DNA of 64,000 nt from Hoyosella sp. YIM 151337 (GCF_026041215.1 NZ_JAPEIQ010000004.1:62001-126000), one strand, 5' to 3'; positions 50,047 through 58,953 are shown, numbered from the stretch's first letter. Notes: a model not told the origin generated them from the sequence alone. Program-made: numbers and translations.

Positions 50047-50050
50047 CGAG

Positions 50051-50635
50051 ATGACCACCGCCGTCGTGCTCACCAATCGTTTCATCAGCGCATTCGCTGG
50101 CATTCTGCTAGCCGGGGCCGCCCTGCTCGCGCTGGGCAACCAGGCAGGCTGGATGTGGGCGCGCAATGTCCTGGCTACCGTTGACACGACCGCGCTGCTC
50201 GGCGCGACGGACGAAACCTGGTGGCCGCGCGCAGTATTCGGCGTGTCGGTGGCGGCGCTTCTCGCTGGCGCCGTCATCGTGGCGTTTGTGTTCTGGCCCG
50301 ACCGCATCGGCCCGGTCGACCTGGACCCAGACAGCTCCGGCGGACACTTGACGATCGATTTGCGCGCACTAGCCAGCGCGGCGGTGCGGGACCTGCACGG
50401 GCGCCTGCCGTCCGCGATCGACGTGCACGCGCACCCGTTTCTCGACCGTGGGGTGCCGACGATCCGGCTCACCGTCGTCTTGCCCGGCACAGCCGACCTT
50501 CATCGGGCCGCTGATGCTGTCGCAGCTTCGGTGGACGACATCGTGTTCGCTCTCGACGCGGCGCCGATCGCGGTTCCCGTGTTCTTCGAGATCAGCCGTC
50601 CAGGCAGCAAGGTCAGGACTTCAGGAAGTCAATGA
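50051..50635 (+). CDS. AmaP-like membrane anchor of the Asp23 system
   Basis: A 194-residue protein with two N-terminal membrane helices (FISAFAGILLAGAALLALG and AVFGVSVAALLAGAVIVAFV) and a soluble part with DLRALASAAVRDLHGRLPSA. It resembles the alkaline-shock membrane anchor that holds Asp23 at the membrane. It starts four bases after the fusion gene. The stop lies inside the convergent hydrolase gene (23-base overlap). Confidence 0.7.
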   Translation: MTTAVVLTNRFISAFAGILLAGAALLALGNQAGWMWARNVLATVDTTALLGATDETWWPRAVFGVSVAALLAGAVIVAFVFWPDRIGPVDLDPDSSGGHLTIDLRALASAAVRDLHGRLPSAIDVHAHPFLDRGVPTIRLTVVLPGTADLHRAADAVAASVDDIVFALDAAPIAVPVFFEISRPGSKVRTSGSQ

Positions 50636-51425
50636 TCAATTCGTTAACTTCCTCGGGCCGTTCCAGTGCGCCATAGTGCCCGGCGTCTGCCACTTCGGCA
50701 TAGCGCGCACCCGGGATCGCATCAGCGACTTCCTTCGCCAAATGCGGCGGGATCAGCCGGTCATCCAGGTAACCGACGGCGAGCACCGGAACGGTAATCG
50801 CGCGATACGCTCCGAGGCGGCTCGGGAAATCAGCCAGGCCCATTTGCGCGCGCACTCCCGGCGATGTTGCACCGCTCGAATATTCGATAATCGCGAGCCA
50901 ATCCTGCGCCCTCTGATCCTCGCGCAATGTGGCAGGTGAAAGATTCATGATTGCGTTCACCGCCGCGTGGTAGGCCGGGGGCAGCGTCACATTATTGTCG
51001 TAAATCTCACGTTCGCCCTGCGAAAGCGACTTGATAACCGGGTCAACGCGGGCATGGGCGGTCAGCAGCACCGCCTTCTTCACTAATTCAGGACGCGCAA
51101 GGCACAGTTCCTGGGTGATGCGTGATCCCAGCGAGGTGCCCACCACGTACGCGGGGCCGTCGCCAAGGTGCTCGATCAGCGCAGCAGTATCGTCGACCAT
51201 GTCGTCGATGGTGAATCCGGCTGCGCATTCATCACTCGGTGCGATCCCGCGGTTTTCGAAGGTCACCGCGGTATAGCCCGCTTTCACAAGCGCGGGCACC
51301 TGGTACATCTCCCATACCCGGCCTGGGCTGCCGGTGCCCATCACGAATACCACGAGCGGGCCGTCACCGTGGACTCGATAGCTCAGCCGGATTCCATTCA
51401 GCTCGGCAGTTGGCATAAGCCGCAT
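50613..51425 (-). CDS. Alpha/beta hydrolase
   Basis: A 270-residue enzyme. The catalytic serine is in VVGTSLGSRI (GxSxG), the acid probably in YLDDRLIPP and the histidine in VADAGHYGALERPEEV. The oxyanion region starts VVFVMGTGSPGRVW. It resembles esterases or epoxide-hydrolase-like members, but no substrate can be assigned. AAGGAG lies very near the ATG at 51425, so a second ATG at 51416 is possible. Confidence 0.87.
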   Translation of the reverse strand: MRLMPTAELNGIRLSYRVHGDGPLVVFVMGTGSPGRVWEMYQVPALVKAGYTAVTFENRGIAPSDECAAGFTIDDMVDDTAALIEHLGDGPAYVVGTSLGSRITQELCLARPELVKKAVLLTAHARVDPVIKSLSQGEREIYDNNVTLPPAYHAAVNAIMNLSPATLREDQRAQDWLAIIEYSSGATSPGVRAQMGLADFPSRLGAYRAITVPVLAVGYLDDRLIPPHLAKEVADAIPGARYAEVADAGHYGALERPEEVNELIIDFLKS

Positions 51426-51504
51426 TTCTCCTTAGAACTTTGCTGTGCGGTGAGCGACACTCGTGACCGGCAAGTAACGTAGGCGCCGAGGGCTACGATA
51501 AGCC

Positions 51505-51556
51505 CGTTGCCTGTCCGATCAATACATCTTGTAGATGGTCTTCCGGTCAAGCAACG
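51505..51556. promoter_or_regulatory. Nested inverted repeats upstream of the DrrABC-type genes
   Basis: CATCT-TGT-AGATG (51525-51537) lies at the centre of a wider CGTTGC/GCAACG pair. The region separates the hydrolase from the exporter operon (gap 51426-51670, no gene). It may be an operator, but no regulator gene is adjacent. Confidence 0.4.
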
Positions 51557-51670
51557 CGCGGTCTCTTAGTATTGGCCGCAGGCGCTGCCCAGCAGAATGC
51601 CGGATGGCACTCCAGCCGGACACACTGTGTGGGGACTTGCGCCACACCTGACCGCTAAACAGGAGTTTGG

Positions 51671-52648
51671 ATGCGTTCATCGCCGGAGACCGCCGTGCTC
51701 GTCGACGACGTGGTCAAGACGTTCGGTGACGTCACCGCCTTGAGCGGAATCAGTTTTTCCGTGCCCAAGGGAACCGTCCTCGGTGTGCTCGGCCCCAACG
51801 GTGCCGGGAAAACCACCACAGTCAGCATCCTTTCCACACTGCAGCGCCCCGACTTCGGTAAAGCCTGGGTCGCCGGGTATGACGTCGTCGAGCAGGCCGC
51901 CCAGGTGCGTCGTTCGATCATGCTCACCGGCCAGTACGCCGCGCTTGACGAAACACTGACGGGACGCGAAAACCTGCAGCTTTTCGGCCGCTTGATGGGG
52001 CTCAACCGAAAGGCAGCGAAGGCGCGGGCAGACCAGCTTCTCAGCGCGTTTGAGCTCGAATACGCGGCCAACCGCCGGGTAGGCGGCTACTCCGGCGGTA
52101 TGCGCCGCCGCATCGACATCGCCTGCGGCCTCGTCACGCGGCCTGAAGTCGTGTTCCTCGACGAACCCACAACAGGTCTTGACCCGCGCAGCCGCCAGGC
52201 CGTGTGGTCATTGGTGAGCGAACTCAAGAACGAGGGCATCACCGTGCTGCTCACCACGCAGTACCTCGAAGAAGCCGACCTGCTGAGCGACAACATCATT
52301 GTGATCGACAAGGGCACCGTCATCGCGGAGGGCACAGCGAACGAACTGAAGGAGCGCACCGGCGGCACGTTCTGCGAAGTTGTGCCGCTGGAGCCGAGTC
52401 AGCTGCGCAAGATCCAGCTGCTCGTCGCGGACCTCTACCCCGCTGGCACCGTTCCCGCAGATATCGCCGACGATGCCGACCGAATCGCGATTCCGGCCGA
52501 GGACGGCCCTGCCACCCTGAGTGAAGTCCTGCGGCGGCTCTCGTCAGAAGGGATCGAACTTGAGGATGTGGCACTGCGCCGCCCCTCACTCGACGACGTG
52601 TTCCTCGCACTCACCGGTCATGCCAGTGGGCAGAAGGACAGCAAATGA
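51671..52648 (+). CDS. DrrA-type ABC transporter ATP-binding subunit
   Basis: A 325-residue subunit of the daunorubicin-resistance type. Walker A GPNGAGKTTT, signature YSGGMRRRIDIACGL, Walker B VVFLDEPTTGLD and the DrrA-typical C-terminal RRPSLDDVFLALTG are present. AGGAG lies five bases before the ATG. It overlaps the first permease gene by four bases. In mycolate bacteria such systems export lipids or lipopeptides, and a peptide synthetase lies 6 kb away. Confidence 0.92.
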   Translation: MRSSPETAVLVDDVVKTFGDVTALSGISFSVPKGTVLGVLGPNGAGKTTTVSILSTLQRPDFGKAWVAGYDVVEQAAQVRRSIMLTGQYAALDETLTGRENLQLFGRLMGLNRKAAKARADQLLSAFELEYAANRRVGGYSGGMRRRIDIACGLVTRPEVVFLDEPTTGLDPRSRQAVWSLVSELKNEGITVLLTTQYLEEADLLSDNIIVIDKGTVIAEGTANELKERTGGTFCEVVPLEPSQLRKIQLLVADLYPAGTVPADIADDADRIAIPAEDGPATLSEVLRRLSSEGIELEDVALRRPSLDDVFLALTGHASGQKDSK

Positions 52649-53475
52649 CATCTGGAGTCATTTCACTGTCACTGGACTCGGAAGAGAGCCTCGGGCATCG
52701 CGCGGCGCCGCTGCGTCAGTGGGCCGCGCTGAGTTCTCGTTCGCTGCGGGAGATGGCCAGAAACGGTGACTTCATCATCGCGCTCATCACTCCTGCGATC
52801 TTCACGCTGGCGTACTACGTTCCGTTGCGCACGATGCTTGAGCTGCCGAGCTATATGGGCGGTGGCGGCGTCCGGAACTACGGCCAGTTCGTCGTGCCGC
52901 TCATCGCGTTCGGCGCAGTGGCTCTCACCATGCAACAGGCCGCGCTGAAGGCGGCGAAGGACGCCAAACAAGGGATGACCGCGCGGTTGTACACCATGCC
53001 GATCCCGCGGGTCGTCCCGCTGATGTCTCGGATGAGCGGAAACTTCCTCCGCGCCGCGGTGGCGCTGACCGCTGCAATTGCCTACGGACACTTAATCAAC
53101 TTCCGGTTTGAAGGCGGCTGGTTACATGCCGCGTTTTTCGTGGCATTCGTGTTGTTCGTCGGTGTCAGTCTGATACTTGGCGCGGACGCACTGGGCACGC
53201 TCACCGCGAACCCGCGGGCGGTGACGCAAGCGCTCACACTCCCCATCCTCATCTTCGGCATGATGTCGACCGGTTTGATTCCAGAAACAGGATTCCCCGA
53301 GTTCGCGCGCCCGTTCGTCCGCAACCAGCCCGTGTCACAGTTCGCCGAAACGATGCGCGCTTTTGCTGGCGGAACCGCCACTCTGGAAACAGTGGGACCG
53401 GGGCTCGCATGGGCGGTCGCGGTCTTTGTTCTGCTCGGCGGCCTTGCCGTGTGGGCAGCAGTGCGGAGGAGGTGA
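52645..53475 (+). CDS. ABC-2 type permease (DrrB-like)
   Basis: A 276-residue protein with six membrane helices. GDFIIALITPAIFTLAYYVP opens the permease domain, and the later QPVSQFAETMRAF segment is usual in this family. Its ATG overlaps the ATPase stop. It would pair with the third gene to form the channel. There is no clear signal peptide. Confidence 0.88.
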   Translation: MTSGVISLSLDSEESLGHRAAPLRQWAALSSRSLREMARNGDFIIALITPAIFTLAYYVPLRTMLELPSYMGGGGVRNYGQFVVPLIAFGAVALTMQQAALKAAKDAKQGMTARLYTMPIPRVVPLMSRMSGNFLRAAVALTAAIAYGHLINFRFEGGWLHAAFFVAFVLFVGVSLILGADALGTLTANPRAVTQALTLPILIFGMMSTGLIPETGFPEFARPFVRNQPVSQFAETMRAFAGGTATLETVGPGLAWAVAVFVLLGGLAVWAAVRRR

Positions 53476-53478
53476 CGC

Positions 53479-54312
53479 ATGGAAAAGAACCCCCGTTTGC
53501 ATGAAGCCACGCGGTTCCCGAGTCTCGACTACACACATCCCGAGGGATCGCTGCGCGCCTACGTGCGGCACAGCCTGCTGATGACCCGGCGCCTGCTGGT
53601 CATCTGGAGCCGTGATCCGCTCACGATGGTCCAGGCGGTCGCTTACCCCGCGATCATGCTGGTGATGCTGTGGATGGTCATCGGTATCACGATGGAAGGC
53701 TTCTCCAACGAGCCTGCGGCGTACCGGTTCGCTCCCCTGATGTCGCTCGTCGCGGCAATGGTCGGATCAATCGCGGGTGTAGTCCTGGTGATCCAGGAAC
53801 GGGAGAATGGGGTCCTCAGCCGCTACTGGTCGTTGCCGATCCATCGTGCTGCCGATCTGACCGGCCGATTGCTGGCAGAAGCTGTACGAATCGTGTTGAC
53901 GACCGTCCTGATCCTCCTCGTCGCCTATCCCCTCGGCTTCCGCCTTGAAAGCGTCACGTCAGCGCTGGCGTTCCTTGCCGTCCCGCTGATGTTCGGCATT
54001 GGCTTCGCCACCCTCGCGACCGCCTGTGCGCTGATAACGACGAAACAAACGCTGATTGCGGCACTGCAACTGTTCATCATGTTCGGAATGTTCTTCAGTT
54101 CCGGGTTCGTGCCGCTGCAAGCGTTCCCCTCGTGGGCACAGCCGGTGGTGGAGAACCAGCCGCTTTCGCATGCCGTTGAGGCGATGCGCGCGATCGCGCT
54201 GGGACAGGATTACGGGTCGCCGCTGATACGGTGCGCCCTTTGGTCGGGTGGCCTGGTGGTGCTGTTCGCCGTACCTGCGATTGTTGGGTACCGGAGGTCC
54301 GCCGCAAGCTGA
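53479..54312 (+). CDS. ABC-2 type permease (DrrC-like)
   Basis: A 277-residue protein with six membrane helices, similar to the previous permease (MVQAVAYPAIMLVMLWMVIG, RENGVLSRYWSLPIHRAADL, ENQPLSHAVEAMRAIALG). It starts three bases after it. Two different permeases with one ATPase match the DrrABC plan seen in phthiocerol-type lipid exporters. A patch with repeats follows. Confidence 0.88.
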   Translation: MEKNPRLHEATRFPSLDYTHPEGSLRAYVRHSLLMTRRLLVIWSRDPLTMVQAVAYPAIMLVMLWMVIGITMEGFSNEPAAYRFAPLMSLVAAMVGSIAGVVLVIQERENGVLSRYWSLPIHRAADLTGRLLAEAVRIVLTTVLILLVAYPLGFRLESVTSALAFLAVPLMFGIGFATLATACALITTKQTLIAALQLFIMFGMFFSSGFVPLQAFPSWAQPVVENQPLSHAVEAMRAIALGQDYGSPLIRCALWSGGLVVLFAVPAIVGYRRSAAS

Positions 54313-54335
54313 GCGCTTCCCGGCACCGCATGTGC

Positions 54336-54389
54336 GCACAAACGAGCAGCAAACGAGCCTAGAACCTGCACTTCCGTGCACACATGCGG
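54336..54389 (+). repeat. 54-bp repeat, copy 1
   Basis: It starts GCACAAACGAGCA and ends TGCACACATGCGG, identical at both ends to copy 2 (54597-54650) over 13 bases each, with 17 of 28 matches in the middle. GCATGTG just before it and CACATGC near its end are complementary, so it may fold. The gap 54313-54666 has no convincing gene. Confidence 0.6.
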
Positions 54390-54596
54390 CGCCGCGCGCG
54401 CCATCACCATCGCTTCCGCACCACTGCCCAGGTTCGCGCCGGTGGCTAGCACATACCGAACGGGACATGTCACGCGTACAAGCAGCGGACCGAGCCAAGC
54501 GGAGGTCTCGTTGATCTCGGCGACTTTCTGCTTCACCAGTGAGGCCGTGGCACGGGAGTTCCACCGTCGCAGACATTGGGCCGACGCCACTCGTGT

Positions 54597-54650
54597 GCAC
54601 AAACGAGCAACTATCGAACTGAGAAACTACGCTTTCCTGCACACATGCGG
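54597..54650 (+). repeat. 54-bp repeat, copy 2
   Basis: Second copy in the same orientation, 261 bases after the first. It begins just after CGTGT and carries GTGTGCA/TGCACAC at its ends. About 50 bases past it, GCGCGGGAGTTCCG resembles GCACGGGAGTTCCA near 54550, so more than the repeat may be duplicated. Confidence 0.6.
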
Positions 54651-54666
54651 GCCGCGCGGGCCGTAC

Positions 54667-55128
54667 TCACATAGAAGCAGCTGCGCGGCTGTAGCGCGGG
54701 AGTTCCGCGGCCGGTGCGCCAGTCGCTTGCTGGCGGCGCGCAGCGGCGGAACACAGCCGCTCTTCGAATAGCCTGAGGACGATTGCTTTGCGCTCTTCCC
54801 CAGCAGTTTCCGTGCGCTTTGCGGTCTCCGGATCGGCCCCATCGGGCGCACTGATCGCGGCAACGATGCTGGATAACCGTGTCGCGAGTTCCTGGGCGCC
54901 GTTATCGCCATCCCCGGAGAACACGGTGGCCGCGAGCGCGAGCAAAACGGCAGAACCCTCGTCGATGTCGCCCTCAAAGGTTTGTGTCCAGATATCTCGG
55001 GCAGCGTCAATAAGCTTGGCAAAGGAGACTTCAGCCCCTTGTTCGCCCACTGATCCGGAATTCGGCGCGACCGCCGCGGCAGTAGAGATCAAGCGGTGAA
55101 GTGTCCACGTCCTCACTTCGTCATCCAC
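54667..55128 (-). CDS. Hypothetical protein
   Basis: About 153 residues; start uncertain (GTG at 55128 after TAGG, or a TTG at 55164). I do not recognise it. It is mainly helical with Ala-rich stretches (TLHRLISTAAAVAPNSG, VLLALAATVFSGDGD, EERKAIVLRLFEERLCSAAA) and no membrane segment. The end PRYSRAAASM lies beside repeat copy 2. The 264-base gap upstream shows nothing. Confidence 0.5.
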   Translation of the reverse strand: MDDEVRTWTLHRLISTAAAVAPNSGSVGEQGAEVSFAKLIDAARDIWTQTFEGDIDEGSAVLLALAATVFSGDGDNGAQELATRLSSIVAAISAPDGADPETAKRTETAGEERKAIVLRLFEERLCSAAARRQQATGAPAAELPRYSRAAASM

Positions 55129-55392
55129 TTGCAGACCTACCTCATTCGACCGTGCGAACAACAACGAATTCCAGTAACCAGCTTTCTCGAGTGTTCCGAC
55201 ATGGCAGCTGCCCGTTCATATCTCGGAGCGCGGCCGTAAACGCAAGCCGGGATACAACGGTCAAGCACTGGTCCGAGACTACTGGCACGCGTGGCTGAAG
55301 TGACCCCTGTTGTTCATACGAAGTGGTTACGAAACGGGTACAGGCAGTTACATTTCCGGATCTGCGCAGCCACCGGTGACGCTGTTCCGAGG

Positions 55393-56784
55393 TCAGACCC
55401 CAAGTTTGACGAGTTCCGACAGCTCAGATTCAAGGAGCGCGATGTATGTGTCGCCGTCGCGGATGGACGCTGAGTCGTACAGCGCATTGACAGTGACGAC
55501 GTCACCGAGAGTCGTGACGGCATGTGCCAGCGGCACACCATCGGTAAACGGCAACCCGAATGAGGCCACGGAGCGAGCCTCACCGAAATACATAGGACGG
55601 CTGCCGCGCGGTACATTCACAACCGCGGCATTAACTGCAGCCCGGCCTCCCGAGAGCATGGCCAGCACCTTCGGAATGAACAGCGGCGGAATGCTCTGAA
55701 GCGCGCGTTCAACCGGTACCTTGGGACCGGTTCGGATTCGATGCTTTACGGCGGCCGTCTGACCCGCGACGTAGGCCAGTCGGTCACGACTGCTCTCAAG
55801 GTGCACACCGAAAGGCACTGCTGCCATGGTGAAGTCATTGCCCACGAACGGTGAATGAGGACGCTGGGCGGTGGCGACAGTGATAGCGCAGCGCAGGTCC
55901 GCATCAGGCAAGGGGCCGGATTCGCGCAAGTACGTCCGCAACGCGCCGCCTACTGCCGAAATCAGAACATCATTGATCGTGGCTCCCGGTACGGTCGCAC
56001 GGGCGCGCTGAATGTCTTCTAGGGACGCGGCGAATGCACGGTAGCCGAGCGGCCCACCGGCGCTGTCGATGGCCGTCTGTGGGGCCGGACCGCGCATTGG
56101 CGTCATCTCTGTGGGAGCTCTATCGTCTGCACTTGCGTTCTTGCCGCGCGCCGCTACAGCTTCCCTGAGATTCCGGGCGAAGCGCGCCGCTCGGCTCGGC
56201 GCCTGAGCGACTGCGTCAGCCAGCAAGCCAACGTTCCCGCCTGACGGGGTCAGGATCGCCGCCTTACGGCCGACACCAACCTCAGTTACTGGCGCCTCAG
56301 GGAAGAGCAGGCGCCCGAGCGCCACGCTGCCGGCGCCGTCTGTAACCGAATGGTCAAGCTGTGTCACGACGCCGAGGAACTCCCCCGCCGCGCCGGGGAT
56401 TTCACGGATACCTGTGAACACAGTGATATGCCACGGCGGCAGATCAGGATCGAGCGACGTTTCGCGGATACGCGCGAGCTCATCTCGCAGCTCTACCCAA
56501 CCGCCCGAGCCCGGGGCCGTTCGCAGCGTGACGTGGTTGGCGACGTCGAAGTCGGCAACGGGCACTAGGCGGCTGCTGCCTGCCGCGAGCGGGGTACGTG
56601 CGACACGGCACTTGAAGTAGGGAAGCCCACTAATCCGCGCGGCGACATAGTCGCGAACGGCGTCGGCGCTGGGCGGTGCGCCATGGCGAAAGCCAGCATC
56701 AAAAACGGTGAAATTCACCATCGTGGTGCTGCCCACATGCTTACCGATGTGTGTGATCCAAGTTCCGGCGTCATCCAGCTTCAC
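55393..56784 (-). CDS. WS/DGAT family acyltransferase with altered active-site motif
   Basis: A 463-residue wax ester synthase/diacylglycerol acyltransferase-fold protein. The catalytic HHxxxDG reads DHSVTDG (around residue 145), so the first histidine is aspartate but the second, thought to be the base, stays. ATINDVLISAVGGALRTYLR and NVPRGSRPMYFGEARSV are further family motifs. The GTG at 56784 with GGGGA seven bases upstream is preferred. It may esterify or amidate an acyl chain onto a peptide or glycerol; context favours a biosynthetic cluster. Confidence 0.85.
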   Translation of the reverse strand: MKLDDAGTWITHIGKHVGSTTMVNFTVFDAGFRHGAPPSADAVRDYVAARISGLPYFKCRVARTPLAAGSSRLVPVADFDVANHVTLRTAPGSGGWVELRDELARIRETSLDPDLPPWHITVFTGIREIPGAAGEFLGVVTQLDHSVTDGAGSVALGRLLFPEAPVTEVGVGRKAAILTPSGGNVGLLADAVAQAPSRAARFARNLREAVAARGKNASADDRAPTEMTPMRGPAPQTAIDSAGGPLGYRAFAASLEDIQRARATVPGATINDVLISAVGGALRTYLRESGPLPDADLRCAITVATAQRPHSPFVGNDFTMAAVPFGVHLESSRDRLAYVAGQTAAVKHRIRTGPKVPVERALQSIPPLFIPKVLAMLSGGRAAVNAAVVNVPRGSRPMYFGEARSVASFGLPFTDGVPLAHAVTTLGDVVTVNALYDSASIRDGDTYIALLESELSELVKLGV

Positions 56785-57065
56785 GGTCAATCCCCATTAG
56801 TTGCGTGCTTACCTGTGCCGAATGCCCTCTTGCGGCCCAGTCCTTCACCCAAGATCGCACCAGCTCGCACTAGACCCTAACGGCGTGGCCTGGCCTTCGC
56901 GCAGCGGCGGGGATTGCCGTCCAATATGCGGGGTTTGAACCCGGGCTAACGCCGCAAGGGCGACACGCCGGACAACCAGTAGCGCACCGCGGACGGCGCG
57001 AGTAGCGTCACCGGCAGTACTGCGACGGCCGTCACACCTGCCGCGCAATAACCCTGGGGAGCCCA

Positions 57066-57671
57066 ATGCCTGAGGACCAGAGTGAGTCCGGGTGTCACAT
57101 CACGTGGCATGAGGCTCGCGTAACGCGCGCAGACAGGCCTTCTCGGGGGATGACTGTATGGATAACGGGCCTGTCCGGTGCGGGCAAATCCACACTTGCG
57201 TGCGAACTGGAATGGGCGCTAGTCCAGCGCGGACAGCCCGCATATCGCCTCGACGGCGACAACCTGCGGCACCACCTCAATGCGGATCTTGGCTTCACAA
57301 CGGCAGATCGGGCTGAGAACGTCCGCCGCCTCGCCGAAGTCGCACGCTTATTCGCCGACGCTGGCACTGTCGCGATTGTGGCCGCGATCAGTCCGCTGCG
57401 CGAGAGCCGAGACGCTGCACGAAAAGTCCATGCGTGTGACCAGCTGCCTTTCTGGGAGGTGTACGTGGACACACCACTCAACGTCTGCGAGCAGCGGGAC
57501 CCCAAAGGCCTGTACGCGAAAGCGCGGTCGGGGCAGCTCGCCAATTTCACCGGAATTGACGCCGTTTACGAGGCACCTATCAGCCCCGAATACACCGTCA
57601 AGGGCGGCACTCGCGATCCTCACGAAGCCGCCGAACGGCTCAGCGGGCTGATCAGTGATTCATTGCGCTGA
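57066..57671 (+). CDS. cysC: Adenylylsulfate (APS) kinase
   Basis: A 201-residue enzyme that makes PAPS from APS and ATP. The P-loop GLSGAGKST is at residues 35-43, YRLDGDNLRHHLNADLGFT binds APS, and VYVDTPLNVCEQRDPKGLYA is the conserved later part. GGGGAG lies four bases before the ATG. There is no sulfate adenylyltransferase (cysD/N) in the window, so it looks like a dedicated PAPS supplier for the sulfotransferase 58 bases downstream. Confidence 0.95.
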   Translation: MPEDQSESGCHITWHEARVTRADRPSRGMTVWITGLSGAGKSTLACELEWALVQRGQPAYRLDGDNLRHHLNADLGFTTADRAENVRRLAEVARLFADAGTVAIVAAISPLRESRDAARKVHACDQLPFWEVYVDTPLNVCEQRDPKGLYAKARSGQLANFTGIDAVYEAPISPEYTVKGGTRDPHEAAERLSGLISDSLR

Positions 57672-57729
57672 TGCCGCGATCACATCACCTGAACCTCGTG
57701 AGAACTCAACTTTGCATCGGAAGGCCCTA

Positions 57730-58683
57730 ATGACCACCAACCTTGATGACGAACGCCTCGTCGAATGTTACCGAATCGTCGAGGAAGAGCTTAAAATCCG
57801 GTATCGGGGCGAATACAAGCCACGCGATATCGCACGCCTCGCGGAGAACGCGGTGCGGGCCCAATTCTTGCCTCATTATTTCTCATATGTTCCGGGCTGG
57901 CGCAGGCTTATCCGATCGTTCAAAAAGGACCGCGTACTGCCCGACTTTGCTTGCGTGGGGGCAATCAAGTCGGGCACCAGTGAGTTAGCCACCTATCTGA
58001 TGCAACATCCAAACATGCTGGTCCCCCTGTCAAAGGAACCAAATCGTCCCGACGCCGAGAAATGGCGTGTTTTCTACCCCACCGCAGAAGAGAAATCGGA
58101 AATAGAAAGTAAGATCGGCAAAACTCTAGCGGGCTACTTTGAGCCCCGCCTGCACCAGGTCACCGTCCTTGATACCTTTCACGACGCGCGACCCGACGCG
58201 AAGGCCATCATCGTTCTCCGTGACCCAGTCCGGCGCATGTACTCACATTTCAAATGGGACATCCTCATGGCTGGGCAGAACAAGCTGCTCCAGCGTTACA
58301 CAAAGTCATACCTTGAGTACGTCACCCTGGCACTCGAAGTGTATCCAGCGCACGGTTTTCCCACCGCAATCACCGGCATGCCGCCCCTTCAAGCGGGAAT
58401 CTATGCCCCTTCCGTGAAATTGTGGCTCGAGCGGTTCGGGCGGAGCAACATCCACTTCGTGTTCGCCGAGGACTTCTTCGCCGACATCAATTGCACGGTA
58501 AACGACATTTACGAATTCCTGGGGCTTTCACCATTTAGGCCGGTAATCCGGGAGACAGTCAACCAGAATCCTATCGCCACGCCGCACGAGAATCCTGAGG
58601 CCAAAGCCCTGCTGCAGGAGTTTTATCAGCCACACAACGAAGAACTTTTCGGCATCATTGGCCGTTCCGGCAACTGGACCTGA
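57730..58683 (+). CDS. PAPS-dependent sulfotransferase
   Basis: A 317-residue protein with the 5'-phosphosulfate loop KSGTSEL at residues 80-86 and the 3'-phosphate site VLRDPVRRMYSHF at 162-174. GGAAGG lies six bases before the ATG. The acceptor is unknown; family members sulfate carbohydrates, lipids and other hydroxyls. Several stretches have more A and T than the neighbours (near 58080-58130), which hints at transfer. It follows cysC and precedes an acyltransferase and NRPS, so the acceptor may be a hydroxyl on a lipid or peptide. Confidence 0.9.
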   Translation: MTTNLDDERLVECYRIVEEELKIRYRGEYKPRDIARLAENAVRAQFLPHYFSYVPGWRRLIRSFKKDRVLPDFACVGAIKSGTSELATYLMQHPNMLVPLSKEPNRPDAEKWRVFYPTAEEKSEIESKIGKTLAGYFEPRLHQVTVLDTFHDARPDAKAIIVLRDPVRRMYSHFKWDILMAGQNKLLQRYTKSYLEYVTLALEVYPAHGFPTAITGMPPLQAGIYAPSVKLWLERFGRSNIHFVFAEDFFADINCTVNDIYEFLGLSPFRPVIRETVNQNPIATPHENPEAKALLQEFYQPHNEELFGIIGRSGNWT

Positions 58684-58795
58684 CGCGAACGTGACGGCCT
58701 GTCGCGTCTCACGGCACATAGCCCGCTTTATCTTTTCTTGAACCCAGCCTTACCGTGCAATAGTCATTTAATTACGACACGGCGACGGATCAGTA

Positions 58796-58813
58796 ACAAT
58801 ATGTTCTTATTGT
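58796..58813. promoter_or_regulatory. Inverted repeat before the second WS/DGAT gene
   Basis: ACAATA and TATTGT flank six bases in the AT-rich 270-base gap 58684-58953. It could be an operator or a promoter element; TTGAAC and TAGTCA spaced by 17 bases lie near 58738-58766. No gene was seen in this gap. Confidence 0.4.
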
Positions 58814-58953
58814 GATCAGAAATACTAAAGCAGTGCCCCTGATGCGTGCATTCGCTTCAGTTGCATGCCTACCCTGGCTGTGGACCCGAAATCGCCGCCA
58901 TCGCCAAACAGGCGCTACCGCGGCGTATCGAAGCGATTGCCCGGGAGCGCCAG

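Noticed and set aside
54210-54602. Minus-strand frame with a protein-like stretch (SLVKQKVAEINETSAWLGPL)
   Set aside because: It starts inside repeat copy 2, crosses repeat copy 1 and runs opposite the permease gene; no ribosome binding site and no known family. Possibly a gene relic, but not supportable.
54313-54666. Possible insertion sequence suggested by the repeats
   Set aside because: No transposase frame, the copies are in direct orientation, and no target duplication could be seen.
56845-57066. Short minus-strand frame before cysC
   Set aside because: No ribosome binding site and no motif; it lies in the 281-base divergent spacer that probably holds promoters.
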